Positions 13,705-20,521 of a stretch of DNA of 20,521 nucleotides are shown here, one piece after another; position 1 is the stretch's first letter; the number at the start of each line of letters is the position of its first letter. This DNA comes from an uncultured Muribaculaceae bacterium (GTDB taxonomy: Bacteria > Bacteroidota > Bacteroidia > Bacteroidales > Muribaculaceae): contig CAJUSN010000002.1 of assembly GCA_910589095.1 (NCBI GenBank), positions 1-20,521 on the forward strand, written 5' to 3'. The translations under genes were made by a program, and so were the position numbers. The notes beneath the pieces were generated by a model, which did no database searches, was not told the origin of the DNA, and saw only the letters and a list, made by a program, of their open reading frames with translations.

Positions 13705-15902
13705 ACATCCGTGCAATAACCCTTTCCCTCGCGGCAGCAGCCCTCACTTTCTGCGGGCTACATGCCGAACGGGTGAAAATCGACACAAAAAACACCTCGC
13801 TGGTGCTTCAAGCCGACAAAGGCAAGAAACTAAAGCATTTGTACTACGGGGGTAGCATCTCGGACACGGACGCATCGGCCTTGAAACAGGCAGGAGCCGC
13901 AAACGTGAATGCCTATCCCGACTATGGTGTTGATCCCTCCAACGAACCCGCTATCGCTGTGGTTCATGCCGATGGCAACATGACCCTTGACCTGGTGGTT
14001 GACAATGTGAGCAACCGGACCGAAAACGGAGCCGAAATCACCACCATCCACCTCCGCGACGCCTACTATCCCTTCACTGTGGATGTGAACTACCGCACGT
14101 ACCCCGATTTGGAAATCATAGAGACCTGGACCGACATTTCCCATTCGGAGAAAAAACCGGTAACACTCAATGCCTTTGCATCGGGCTACCTGCCCGTACG
14201 CTATGGCGATGTATGGTTATCGAATCTTTACGGATCATGGGGCAACGAAGCCCGATTGGACTGCCAGCCTCTAACCCACGGAATGAAAGTGATAAAAAAC
14301 CGCGACGGGGTGCGCAATTCGGCAACAGCCCACAGCGAAGTGATGCTCTCACTTGACGGAAAGCCCCGTGAAAACGAAGGAAGAGTCATAGGAGCTGCAC
14401 TCTGTTATGGGGGCAACTATCGCATAGCCATTGATACGGATGCAAGCAACTATCACCGCCTGATTGCGGGGATAGATCCAACCCAGTCGGCCTATAAACT
14501 CAAAGCGAAAGAAACTTTCACCACACCCGTTCTGGCCTTGAGCTACAGCAACGAGGGTCTGAGCGGTGTGAGCCGCAACTTTCATCACTGGGGACGCGAA
14601 AAGCGCATGGCCCATGGCGACAAGCTCAACGATGTGCTCCTCAACAGTTGGGAAGGTGTGTATTTCGACATAAAAGAGCCCGAGATGGAGCAGATGATGG
14701 CCGACATCGCCTCTATGGGTGGTGAGCTGTTCGTGATGGACGACGGTTGGTTCGGCGTGAAGTACCCTCGCGACCATGACCGTCAAGGCCTCGGCGACTG
14801 GACTGTGGATACGCGCAAACTCCCCGGAGGCATCCAGGGGCTCATCGATGCTGCGAAACGCCACGGGGTGAAATTCGGTATCTGGATTGAGCCCGAGATG
14901 GTCAACACCACCAGTGAACTGTTCGAGAAGCATCCCGAGTACGTGATACGCGCCGAACACCGCGATCCCACTTATGGACGCGGAAAAACCCAGATGGTAC
15001 TTGACATGGCAAACCCCAAGGTACAGGACATCGTGTTCACCATCGTGGACACTCTGCTCACGAAATATCCCGAGATAGCCTACATAAAGTGGGACGCCAA
15101 CATGCCTGTGCGCAATCACGGCTCACAATACCTCTCGGCCGACAATCAAAGTCACCTTTTCATTGACTACCACCGCGGACTTACATCAACACTCGACCGC
15201 ATACGTGCCAAGTATCCCGACGTTGTGATACAGGCTTGCGCCAGCGGAGGCGGACGTGCCAACTATGGCATCCTCCCCTGGTTTGACGAATTCTGGACCT
15301 CGGACAATACTGATGCTCTGCAACGCGTCTACATACAATGGGGCACGAGCTATTTCTATCCGGCCATGGCCATGGCCTCGCACATCTCGGCAGCACCTAA
15401 CCATCAAACCAGCCGCACAATGAATCTCAAATACCGCACGGATGTGGCCATGAGCGGGCGTCTTGGCATGGAGATACAGCCGCAGAACATGACTGAACAG
15501 GAACGTGAGCAGTGTCACAAAGCAATAGAAGAATACAAAGCTGAGATACGCCCTGTGGTTCAAACCGGGGACATATACCGACTGCTGTCGCCATACGACG
15601 GATTGGGAGCAGCCTCGCTCCTATATGCCACTCCCGAAAAGGACCGTGCAGTGTTCTTCTGGTGGAAAACAGAACCGTTCCGCAACAAGCAATATCCCCG
15701 CGTGAAAATGGCAGGACTTGATCCCGCACGCAACTATACGGTAAAGGAGATGAACCGTGTGGAAAAAACCCCATTGAAATTCGAAGGAAAAACATTTTCG
15801 GGACGATACCTCATGGAGAATGGCCTGGAGATGCCGGTGAACCTCAACGTGGACAATGCTGATGAATGGGCCTCGCGCGTACTCTTGTTGACAGCTCAAT
15901 AA
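13701..15902 (+). CDS. Secreted alpha-galactosidase, GH36
   Basis: 733 aa with a signal peptide (MNIRAITLSLAAAALTFCGLHA), so periplasmic or surface-located. The N-terminal beta-supersandwich runs to about residue 300, then the catalytic barrel: SWEGVYFDI, MDDGWFG (347-352), IWIEPEMVN, the nucleophile D465 in YIKWDANMP, ASGGGR (514-519) and the acid/base D535 in FWTSDNTDALQR. The 70-residue spacing between the two catalytic Asp residues matches what I recall for characterised GH36 enzymes (D478/D548 in a Geobacillus enzyme). The usual KWDMNR reads KWDANMP here, which may shift specificity. GH36 enzymes release terminal alpha-galactose from raffinose-type sugars, melibiose, galactosyl-glycerol or glycolipids. 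Its ATG overlaps the stop of the HAD gene (ATGA), so the two are translationally coupled. Confidence 0.92.
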   Translation: MNIRAITLSLAAAALTFCGLHAERVKIDTKNTSLVLQADKGKKLKHLYYGGSISDTDASALKQAGAANVNAYPDYGVDPSNEPAIAVVHADGNMTLDLVVDNVSNRTENGAEITTIHLRDAYYPFTVDVNYRTYPDLEIIETWTDISHSEKKPVTLNAFASGYLPVRYGDVWLSNLYGSWGNEARLDCQPLTHGMKVIKNRDGVRNSATAHSEVMLSLDGKPRENEGRVIGAALCYGGNYRIAIDTDASNYHRLIAGIDPTQSAYKLKAKETFTTPVLALSYSNEGLSGVSRNFHHWGREKRMAHGDKLNDVLLNSWEGVYFDIKEPEMEQMMADIASMGGELFVMDDGWFGVKYPRDHDRQGLGDWTVDTRKLPGGIQGLIDAAKRHGVKFGIWIEPEMVNTTSELFEKHPEYVIRAEHRDPTYGRGKTQMVLDMANPKVQDIVFTIVDTLLTKYPEIAYIKWDANMPVRNHGSQYLSADNQSHLFIDYHRGLTSTLDRIRAKYPDVVIQACASGGGRANYGILPWFDEFWTSDNTDALQRVYIQWGTSYFYPAMAMASHISAAPNHQTSRTMNLKYRTDVAMSGRLGMEIQPQNMTEQEREQCHKAIEEYKAEIRPVVQTGDIYRLLSPYDGLGAASLLYATPEKDRAVFFWWKTEPFRNKQYPRVKMAGLDPARNYTVKEMNRVEKTPLKFEGKTFSGRYLMENGLEMPVNLNVDNADEWASRVLLLTAQ

Positions 15903-16077
15903 CATATCCCATAGCCCGTTTCAACTCATAGTCACATGTGAGGTTGATACTCAGAACCGGGCACAAGGGGGCGGACTGCAGCTATGCGGTTCGCCCCTGA
16001 TTCGTGAACCGCACAGTGGTCGGGAACGTTGAATCTACATAGCTCCGCACCGTTACGGAGATGACATTCAACATCCC
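15903..16077 (+). other. Hairpin-rich intergenic leader
   Basis: Four inverted repeats fill this 175-bp gap: TCAACTCA (15921-15928) with TGAGGTTGA (15939-15947), one bulge; GGGGCGGAC (15968-15976) with GTTCGCCCC (15989-15997); TGCGGTTC (15985-15992) with GAACCGCA (16006-16013); and GTTGAAT (16028-16034) with ATTCAAC (16066-16072), enclosing CTCCG/CGGAG (16043-16047/16056-16060). The second and third share bases and exclude each other. The last ends 5 nt before the next ATG. No T-run or consensus promoter was seen. It might be a terminator plus leader, or a structured RNA switch; I recognise no known riboswitch class. Confidence 0.45.
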
Positions 16078-16923
16078 ATGAACACAAAGAATATTTTCAG
16101 GCGATATACCGCCGCCCCATCCTCCGGCACAACCGCAGTGGAGAAACCTCTCCTCACTGACAACCCCGTGGTTTCCTCAGCTTTGGTCACCACCCTCTCC
16201 CCCGTATTCGGTTCGGGCAATATAGGGCGCCTGGCCGTTAATGTAGTGGCCAACCGACTTCTGGCCGCCGGTGCCGATCCACGCTACATAGCCGCCACTG
16301 TCACGGTGGACTTCGACACCCCCATCGACATAATGGAAAGTGTGGCAATGGGTATGCGCGACGCGGCCGTTCAAACAGAAATGGAGTGGACTCAGGTGGA
16401 AACCTCCGTCAAACCCATTGGACCTGCAACAGGACTGGCCATCTCAGCGTTCGGTATAGGGAGCCGGATGGTGCGCGTGACCACCGGCAGCCGCTGTCCG
16501 GCCCCAGGAATGGACATAGTGGTGACGGGACCCATTGGAGCAACCGGGGCAGCTGTGGAGGGACAGCGCCGTGGAGTGGAGGTGATCACCCCCTGCTGCG
16601 ACGGAACTGCGCTCACAGATGTGATGCGGGCCGTGTATGCCCACACCCCCTCCCTGCCGGCGGTATTTTTCCCCTACCACGGCATCCGAAAAGCTCTTGA
16701 GGACTTGGGCATCCAAGCGGAGATTGACCGTAAAGCGTTGCCGGTGTGTGAACCGGTGGCGGCTGCATGTGACATAATGGGACTTGATCCCCTCGAGCTT
16801 CTCACAGCCGACGCAATGCTGCTCATTGTGGAACCGGAGAAGACCGAAAAGCTTCTTGAAGCGGTGCACCGTTATGACGGGGGCACCCAAGCCGCTTGCA
16901 TTGGCAAGGTTAAAGCTGTTTGA
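16078..16923 (+). CDS. Orphan HypE/PurM-like (AIR synthase-related) protein, shortened
   Basis: 281 aa, no signal peptide. Two blocks tie it to the HypE branch of the PurM fold: FGSGNIGRLAVNVVANRLLA (about 44-63) matches the HypE GGNIGKLA block, and ALPVCEPVAAACDIMGLDPLELLT in the C-terminal half matches the HypE ALPV..CE.LGLD block. Compared with E. coli HypE (about 336 aa) it lacks the N-terminal HGSGG region, the TGDTKV stretch (it has ETSVKP), DATRGG and the C-terminal PRIC with the reactive cysteine. It therefore cannot carry out normal HypE chemistry (thiocarboxamide/cyanide formation for [NiFe] hydrogenase), and no hyp or hydrogenase gene is nearby. The true function is unknown; nucleotide binding without HypE catalysis is one option. 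Confidence 0.7.
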   Translation: MNTKNIFRRYTAAPSSGTTAVEKPLLTDNPVVSSALVTTLSPVFGSGNIGRLAVNVVANRLLAAGADPRYIAATVTVDFDTPIDIMESVAMGMRDAAVQTEMEWTQVETSVKPIGPATGLAISAFGIGSRMVRVTTGSRCPAPGMDIVVTGPIGATGAAVEGQRRGVEVITPCCDGTALTDVMRAVYAHTPSLPAVFFPYHGIRKALEDLGIQAEIDRKALPVCEPVAAACDIMGLDPLELLTADAMLLIVEPEKTEKLLEAVHRYDGGTQAACIGKVKAV

Positions 16924-16955
16924 TTTGCATCTCTGACGCACATCAGTTAACTTTG
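16924..16955 (+). promoter_or_regulatory. hflX promoter
   Basis: TTTG (16924-16927), 20 bp, TAACTTTG (16948-16955) is a full match to the Bacteroidetes consensus. It begins at the HypE-like stop codon and predicts a start near 16962, about 25 bp before the hflX ATG. Confidence 0.72.
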
Positions 16956-16986
16956 CATATTAATTTGCATAAAAAACACCCTCTTA

Positions 16987-18243
16987 ATGAAAGACCTTAT
17001 AATAGAGAAGGAATCATCCGAACGCGCTGTGCTTGTAGGGCTAATCACCCCGCGTCAGAGTGAGGAGCGCGCCAACGAATATCTCGATGAGCTTGCATTC
17101 CTGGCCGACACAGCCGGCGCTGTCACCGAACGCCGTTTCCTGCAACGTATGAACCAGGCCGATTCACGCACATTCGTGGGTAAAGGCAAGCTGGAGGAGA
17201 TACGCCAATACATCGAGGACAACGACATAGGCATGGTAATTTTCGACGATGACCTCTCATCCAAGCAGGTGGCCAACATCGAACGCGAGCTCAAGGTGAA
17301 AATCCTTGACCGCACCAGCCTCATCCTCGACATATTTGCCAAGCGGGCGCAGACGGCCAATGCCAAGACTCAAGTGGAACTTGCCCAATACCAATATCTG
17401 CTGCCCCGACTCACCCGAATGTGGACACACCTCGAACGCCAGCGAGGTGGTATCGGTATGCGCGGACCGGGTGAAACACAGATAGAAACTGACCGCCGTA
17501 TAATACTTGACCGCATTGCCCGCCTCAAAGCTGAACTCCGCGACATTGACAAGCAGAAGGCTGTGCAGCGTAAAAACCGAGGCAAGCTCACCCGTGTGGC
17601 GCTGGTGGGTTACACCAACGTTGGGAAGTCAACACTCATGAACCTCTTGAGTAAAAGCGATGTTTTTGCTGAAAACAAGCTCTTCGCCACGCTTGACACA
17701 ACGGTGCGCAAGGTGGTTATTGACAACCTCCCCTTCCTGCTCACTGACACCGTAGGATTCATACGCAAGCTCCCCACTCACCTTGTGGAATCGTTCAAAT
17801 CAACGCTCGATGAGGTGCGCGAGGCCGATGTCCTTGTCCACGTGGTGGATATCTCCCACCCCAACTTCGAGGAGCAGATCGAGGTTGTGAACCGCACCCT
17901 GGCCGATGTGTGCGGCGGTTCGGAAAAACCTATGATCATGGTGTTCAATAAAATCGACGCCTTTACGTATAAGCCCAAGGATGAGGATGATTTGACACCG
18001 GTGAGCCGCGAAAACATCTCGCTCGAAGAGTTGGAAAACACGTGGATGGGCAAGCTCGGCGATAATGCCGTGTTCATCTCAGCAAAGAAAGGCATCGGCA
18101 TAGACCGGCTCAAACGTTTGCTCTACGACAAAGCCAAGGAAATACACCTCACCCGCTTCCCTTACAACGATTTTCTCTTCCCCACCTATTCCGAAGCCGA
18201 CGCTACGGAGCCCGATACAGACACCACTGACCCCAACTCCTGA
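16987..18243 (+). CDS. hflX: Ribosome-associated GTPase HflX
   Basis: 418 aa. The N-terminal HflX domain (VLVGLITPRQSEERANEYLDEL, about 15-36, through VGKGKLEEI) and the helical linker with GGIGMRGPGETQIETDRR (154-171) precede the G domain: G1 GYTNVGKS (208-215), G2 TLDTT (235-239), G3 DTVGFI (254-259) and G4 NKID (321-324). HflX binds the 50S subunit and can split stalled or stressed ribosomes. It is cytosolic. It has its own consensus promoter in the 63-bp gap upstream. The stop is 2 bp before the following esterase ATG, so the three genes to 20113 probably share a transcript. Length and motifs are normal for the family. Confidence 0.96.
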   Translation: MKDLIIEKESSERAVLVGLITPRQSEERANEYLDELAFLADTAGAVTERRFLQRMNQADSRTFVGKGKLEEIRQYIEDNDIGMVIFDDDLSSKQVANIERELKVKILDRTSLILDIFAKRAQTANAKTQVELAQYQYLLPRLTRMWTHLERQRGGIGMRGPGETQIETDRRIILDRIARLKAELRDIDKQKAVQRKNRGKLTRVALVGYTNVGKSTLMNLLSKSDVFAENKLFATLDTTVRKVVIDNLPFLLTDTVGFIRKLPTHLVESFKSTLDEVREADVLVHVVDISHPNFEEQIEVVNRTLADVCGGSEKPMIMVFNKIDAFTYKPKDEDDLTPVSRENISLEELENTWMGKLGDNAVFISAKKGIGIDRLKRLLYDKAKEIHLTRFPYNDFLFPTYSEADATEPDTDTTDPNS

Positions 18244-18245
18244 TT

Positions 18246-19187
18246 ATGACACCCCGCTATCTCCGCCGGATTCTCTCGGCAGCAGCCGTATTGCTCGGCA
18301 CTCTCCTTTCACAGGCCGCAGTTGAAACAACCGACTTCACCTACAACCCTGCCGAGGGCCTGAAGCTCACCCGCTATGCCGACACCAACCGTACCGGCAA
18401 AGGCGACCCATGTATCATCTTCGCTTTTGGCGGAGGATTCACTCACGGGGAGCGCAACGACGCTCGTTATCAGGATTATTTCCGATTCATGGCCGAGCGT
18501 GGCTATGTTGTGTGCACAATCGACTATCGGACCACTCTGGCCTCTTTTACCCCCCAATCCGGAAGTGATGGCATCCAGCAGTTCGGAATGGCTCTTGTAG
18601 GAGCAATACAGACAGCTACCTCTGACTATATCTCGGCCACGGCCTACATTCTTGGTCAAGCCACGTCATGGGGTATTGACCCGCGGCTCATCGTGGCATC
18701 AGGATCAAGCGCGGGGGCAATAACGGCTCTGCAGGCTGAATACACCCTTGTCACCGACCGACCGGAAGCGCTCCCTGCCGGGTTCAACTACGCCGCATGC
18801 GTCACTTTTGCCGGAGCAATCCTCTCACAAGGCGAGCCTCAGATGCTCGCACAGTTCTGCCCCTCTATGCTCTTTCATGGTGATGCCGACTGCAATGTCC
18901 CCTATGACGCCCTCACCCTCGGACCGATAGGTCTCTACGGATCACACTATCTTGCCACTCGTTTCAAAGACTCAGGCTGTGCCGGTGCTTTCCACACTCA
19001 GATGGGTGCCGACCACTCCATGGCCCTCTCACCCATGACATCAAATCTCTATGACATTGCCGGATTTCTCCAACGCATTCTCAGCGGGGCCCCCAAGTCC
19101 TATGACTGGACCGTGGTGACAGTGCCCGACACAGCCCCCTATCGCACAGACTTCACCATAACAGACTTCATACGAGCCAACCAATGA
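18246..19187 (+). CDS. Secreted alpha/beta-hydrolase (carboxylesterase/lipase-like)
   Basis: 313 aa with a signal peptide (to about residue 24, LLSQA). The alpha/beta-hydrolase fold shows the oxyanion-loop stretch FAFGGGFTHG (59-68), the nucleophile elbow GSSAG (153-157, Ser155), an acidic candidate at D213 or D215 in HGDAD, and His257 in GADHSMAL. The order and spacing suit a Ser-Asp-His triad. Relatives include feruloyl/acetyl-xylan esterases and other carboxylesterases acting outside the cytoplasm; the substrate is not predictable. It begins 2 bp after hflX and overlaps the next gene by an ATGA, giving tight coupling, although nothing about its role relates obviously to HflX. Confidence 0.85.
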   Translation: MTPRYLRRILSAAAVLLGTLLSQAAVETTDFTYNPAEGLKLTRYADTNRTGKGDPCIIFAFGGGFTHGERNDARYQDYFRFMAERGYVVCTIDYRTTLASFTPQSGSDGIQQFGMALVGAIQTATSDYISATAYILGQATSWGIDPRLIVASGSSAGAITALQAEYTLVTDRPEALPAGFNYAACVTFAGAILSQGEPQMLAQFCPSMLFHGDADCNVPYDALTLGPIGLYGSHYLATRFKDSGCAGAFHTQMGADHSMALSPMTSNLYDIAGFLQRILSGAPKSYDWTVVTVPDTAPYRTDFTITDFIRANQ

Positions 19188-20113
19188 ACCGCACATTCCT
19201 CATTCTTGCAGTGACCATTATGGCGGCGTGCTCCAACGCTGGCCGCTCTAACGCAGCGCCACAGGCGGCCACCTCCGTTTTCACTGCCGAGACCGAACTA
19301 CCACTTCCCGCCATACCTGATTCATTGCGGCAACCCGCTCAGCGAGCAACCTACATACTGGCTCATTTCTGGGACGCACTTGACTTCACCGATACAGCCA
19401 CCACCCATATAGAGCCCTTCATGGAGCGCAACTTCGTGAACTTCGTCAATCTCTATCCCCATGCCATTCCTGACTCATTGCCCTCCATAACCGCTTCATT
19501 CCTGCAGCGTGCCACAGCCGACACACCCACTCGACTGTTTGTGTACTCGCTTATCGACAAGTACCTGTCGGAACCGGAATCGCCTGTATTCTCCGATGAT
19601 GCCTACATCACTTTCCTCTCCGAGTGGACCAAGCTCAAACTTGATCCATATGAGCTGGAGGAACCACGCTACCGTTTGGCGGCAGCTCTCAAAAACCGAC
19701 CCGGGACACGCGCCGCAGACTTTGTCTACCGCACCGCTTCAGGCTCATCCTCAACGCTTCACAAAACCATGGCACCCGCGCTCCTCATGGTGCTGTACGA
19801 TCCTGACTGCGACCACTGCATGGAGGTGATCACATCGCTTCGTCATGACGCTGACCTAAACTCACTCATCTCCGACGGGCGACTTGAGGTATTGGCCGTG
19901 TATGTGGAATCCGACCCTGCTTTATGGCAGTCAACCGCTTCCACGATGCCTGAAAACTGGACCGTCGGCACCGACCTTACCGGAATCCTTGACAAGGAGC
20001 TCTACGACATACCCACCATGCCCGGCCTCTACCTTCTCTCAGCCGACAAAACCGTGCTTCTGCGCCAGCCAACGCTTGAATCGCTCCGTTCGGCCCTCCC
20101 CTCGCTCAAATAA
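19184..20113 (+). CDS. DUF5106/thioredoxin-like lipoprotein
   Basis: 309 aa. The N-terminus MNRTFLILAVTIMAAC ends in a lipobox, with Cys16 as the expected lipidated residue, placing it in the periplasm or outer membrane. Residues about 42-170 resemble the DUF5106 region of Bacteroidetes lipoproteins (PDSLRQPAQRATYILAHFWDALDFTD). The C-terminal part is a thioredoxin-like fold with a CDHC redox motif (C209-C212) after LMVLYDPD and a cis-Pro-type stretch IPTMPGLYLL. It probably takes part in periplasmic thiol-disulfide exchange or protection of exported proteins (inference). It overlaps the esterase gene by ATGA and is last in the hflX-esterase-lipoprotein unit. Confidence 0.82.
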   Translation: MNRTFLILAVTIMAACSNAGRSNAAPQAATSVFTAETELPLPAIPDSLRQPAQRATYILAHFWDALDFTDTATTHIEPFMERNFVNFVNLYPHAIPDSLPSITASFLQRATADTPTRLFVYSLIDKYLSEPESPVFSDDAYITFLSEWTKLKLDPYELEEPRYRLAAALKNRPGTRAADFVYRTASGSSSTLHKTMAPALLMVLYDPDCDHCMEVITSLRHDADLNSLISDGRLEVLAVYVESDPALWQSTASTMPENWTVGTDLTGILDKELYDIPTMPGLYLLSADKTVLLRQPTLESLRSALPSLK

Positions 20114-20172
20114 GACTCGACTGCATAGCTACAGCCTCTCGGATGGCAACCTGTGAGTCCGAAACATTTTTC

Positions 20173-20203
20173 TTGGTAATTGGAAAATTAAGTTGTAAAT
20201 TTG
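20173..20203 (+). promoter_or_regulatory. Promoter of the MFS transporter gene
   Basis: TTG (20173-20175), 20 bp, TAAATTTG (20196-20203) fits the Bacteroidetes consensus with a shortened -33 box. The predicted start near 20210 is about 21 bp before the ATG at 20231. Confidence 0.6.
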
Positions 20204-20230
20204 CCCTAACCATAATCTATACCAATCAAT

Positions 20231-20521
20231 ATGACTGCAAAAAACCAAAAATCCGACTTTTATCCCTGGGTTGTGGTAGGCCTTCTGTGGGTTGTAGCAC
20301 TGCTCAACTACATGGACCGCCAGATGCTCTCGACTATGCAGAGCAACATTGCCCTGGACATTCCTTCACTGCGTAATGCCGAGGCTTTCGGCGCTCTCAT
20401 GGCCATTTTCCTCTGGGTTTATGGCATAGCCAGCCCATTCTCCGGTGCTGTTGCCGACCGTATAAGCCGCAAATGGCTCATTGTAGGGTCGCTCGGTGTG
20501 TGGTCAGGCGTGACTTACGCC
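20231..20521 (+). CDS. MFS transporter, N-terminal part (runs off right edge)
   Basis: 97 codons are present from the ATG at 20231 to the window edge, beginning MTAKNQKSDFYPWVVVGLLW. A first transmembrane helix (about 13-27) is followed by NYMDRQMLSTM, a second hydrophobic segment (FGALMAIFLWVYGIASPF) and the MFS loop motif GAVADRISRKW between helices 2 and 3. The NYMDRQ start resembles the anion:cation symporter branch that carries sugar acids and related compounds, but the substrate cannot be set from this fragment. It is a separate unit with its own promoter. A different-frame ORF over the same bases is a shadow. Confidence 0.85.
   Translation, partial: MTAKNQKSDFYPWVVVGLLWVVALLNYMDRQMLSTMQSNIALDIPSLRNAEAFGALMAIFLWVYGIASPFSGAVADRISRKWLIVGSLGVWSGVTYA

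Noticed and set aside
14349..15119. 256-codon minus-strand ORF
   Set aside because: Fully antisense to the GH36 catalytic domain; low-complexity, His/Val-rich translation typical of shadows.
20143..20376. 77-codon plus-strand ORF near the right edge
   Set aside because: Out of frame over the promoter and start of the MFS gene, whose transmembrane segments and motifs fit the other frame.

Overview
The window looks like chromosomal DNA from an anaerobic gut Bacteroidales species, plausibly Muribaculaceae. This placement is an inference from three things: recurrent Bacteroidetes-type promoters (TTTG, then 19-21 bp, then TAnnTTTG), many secreted hydrolases and lipoproteins, and family combinations typical of that order (DUF5106/thioredoxin-like lipoprotein, PF16371/PF16370-type phosphoesterase, orphan HypE-like protein). 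No rRNA, tRNA, CRISPR array, phage gene or transposase was seen.

Layout. 1-247 (-): start of a rubrerythrin gene that runs off the left edge. 248-649: about 400 bp without a convincing gene. 650-5284 (-): three exported enzymes read as one unit from a promoter at 5333-5363: metallophosphoesterase, then GH31 glycosidase, then glycerophosphodiester phosphodiesterase. 5557-6345 (-): a DeoR-family repressor, divergent from glpABC (6638-10862, +), the membrane-linked anaerobic glycerol-3-phosphate (G3P) dehydrogenase. The control region between them is full of short repeats. A terminator follows glpC, and glpT (G3P transporter, 11057-12613) has its own promoter. A 197-bp TA-bounded inverted-repeat element (MITE-like) starts at the glpT stop codon. 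Then come a HAD-family sugar/glycerol-phosphate phosphatase-like gene and a GH36 alpha-galactosidase coupled by an ATGA overlap, a hairpin-rich 175-bp gap, an orphan truncated HypE/PurM-like protein, and an hflX - esterase - thioredoxin-like lipoprotein unit behind its own promoter. The right edge cuts an MFS transporter.

How it fits together. GlpT would import G3P and GlpABC would oxidise it to dihydroxyacetone phosphate, passing electrons to menaquinone. The secreted GDPD would release G3P from glycerophosphodiesters. The exported phosphoesterase, GH31 and GH36 enzymes could strip phosphate or alpha-linked sugars from glycerol-containing glycoconjugates. The phosphoesterase and glpA promoters share an identical 17-bp block, which hints at joint regulation. 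A dedicated glycosyl-glycerophosphate scavenging locus is a hypothesis, not something the sequence proves. I did not find a clear new defence or mobile system. The items most worth a second look are the inverted-repeat element, the operator-like repeats upstream of glpA, the structured leader at 15903-16077 and the orphan HypE-like protein.
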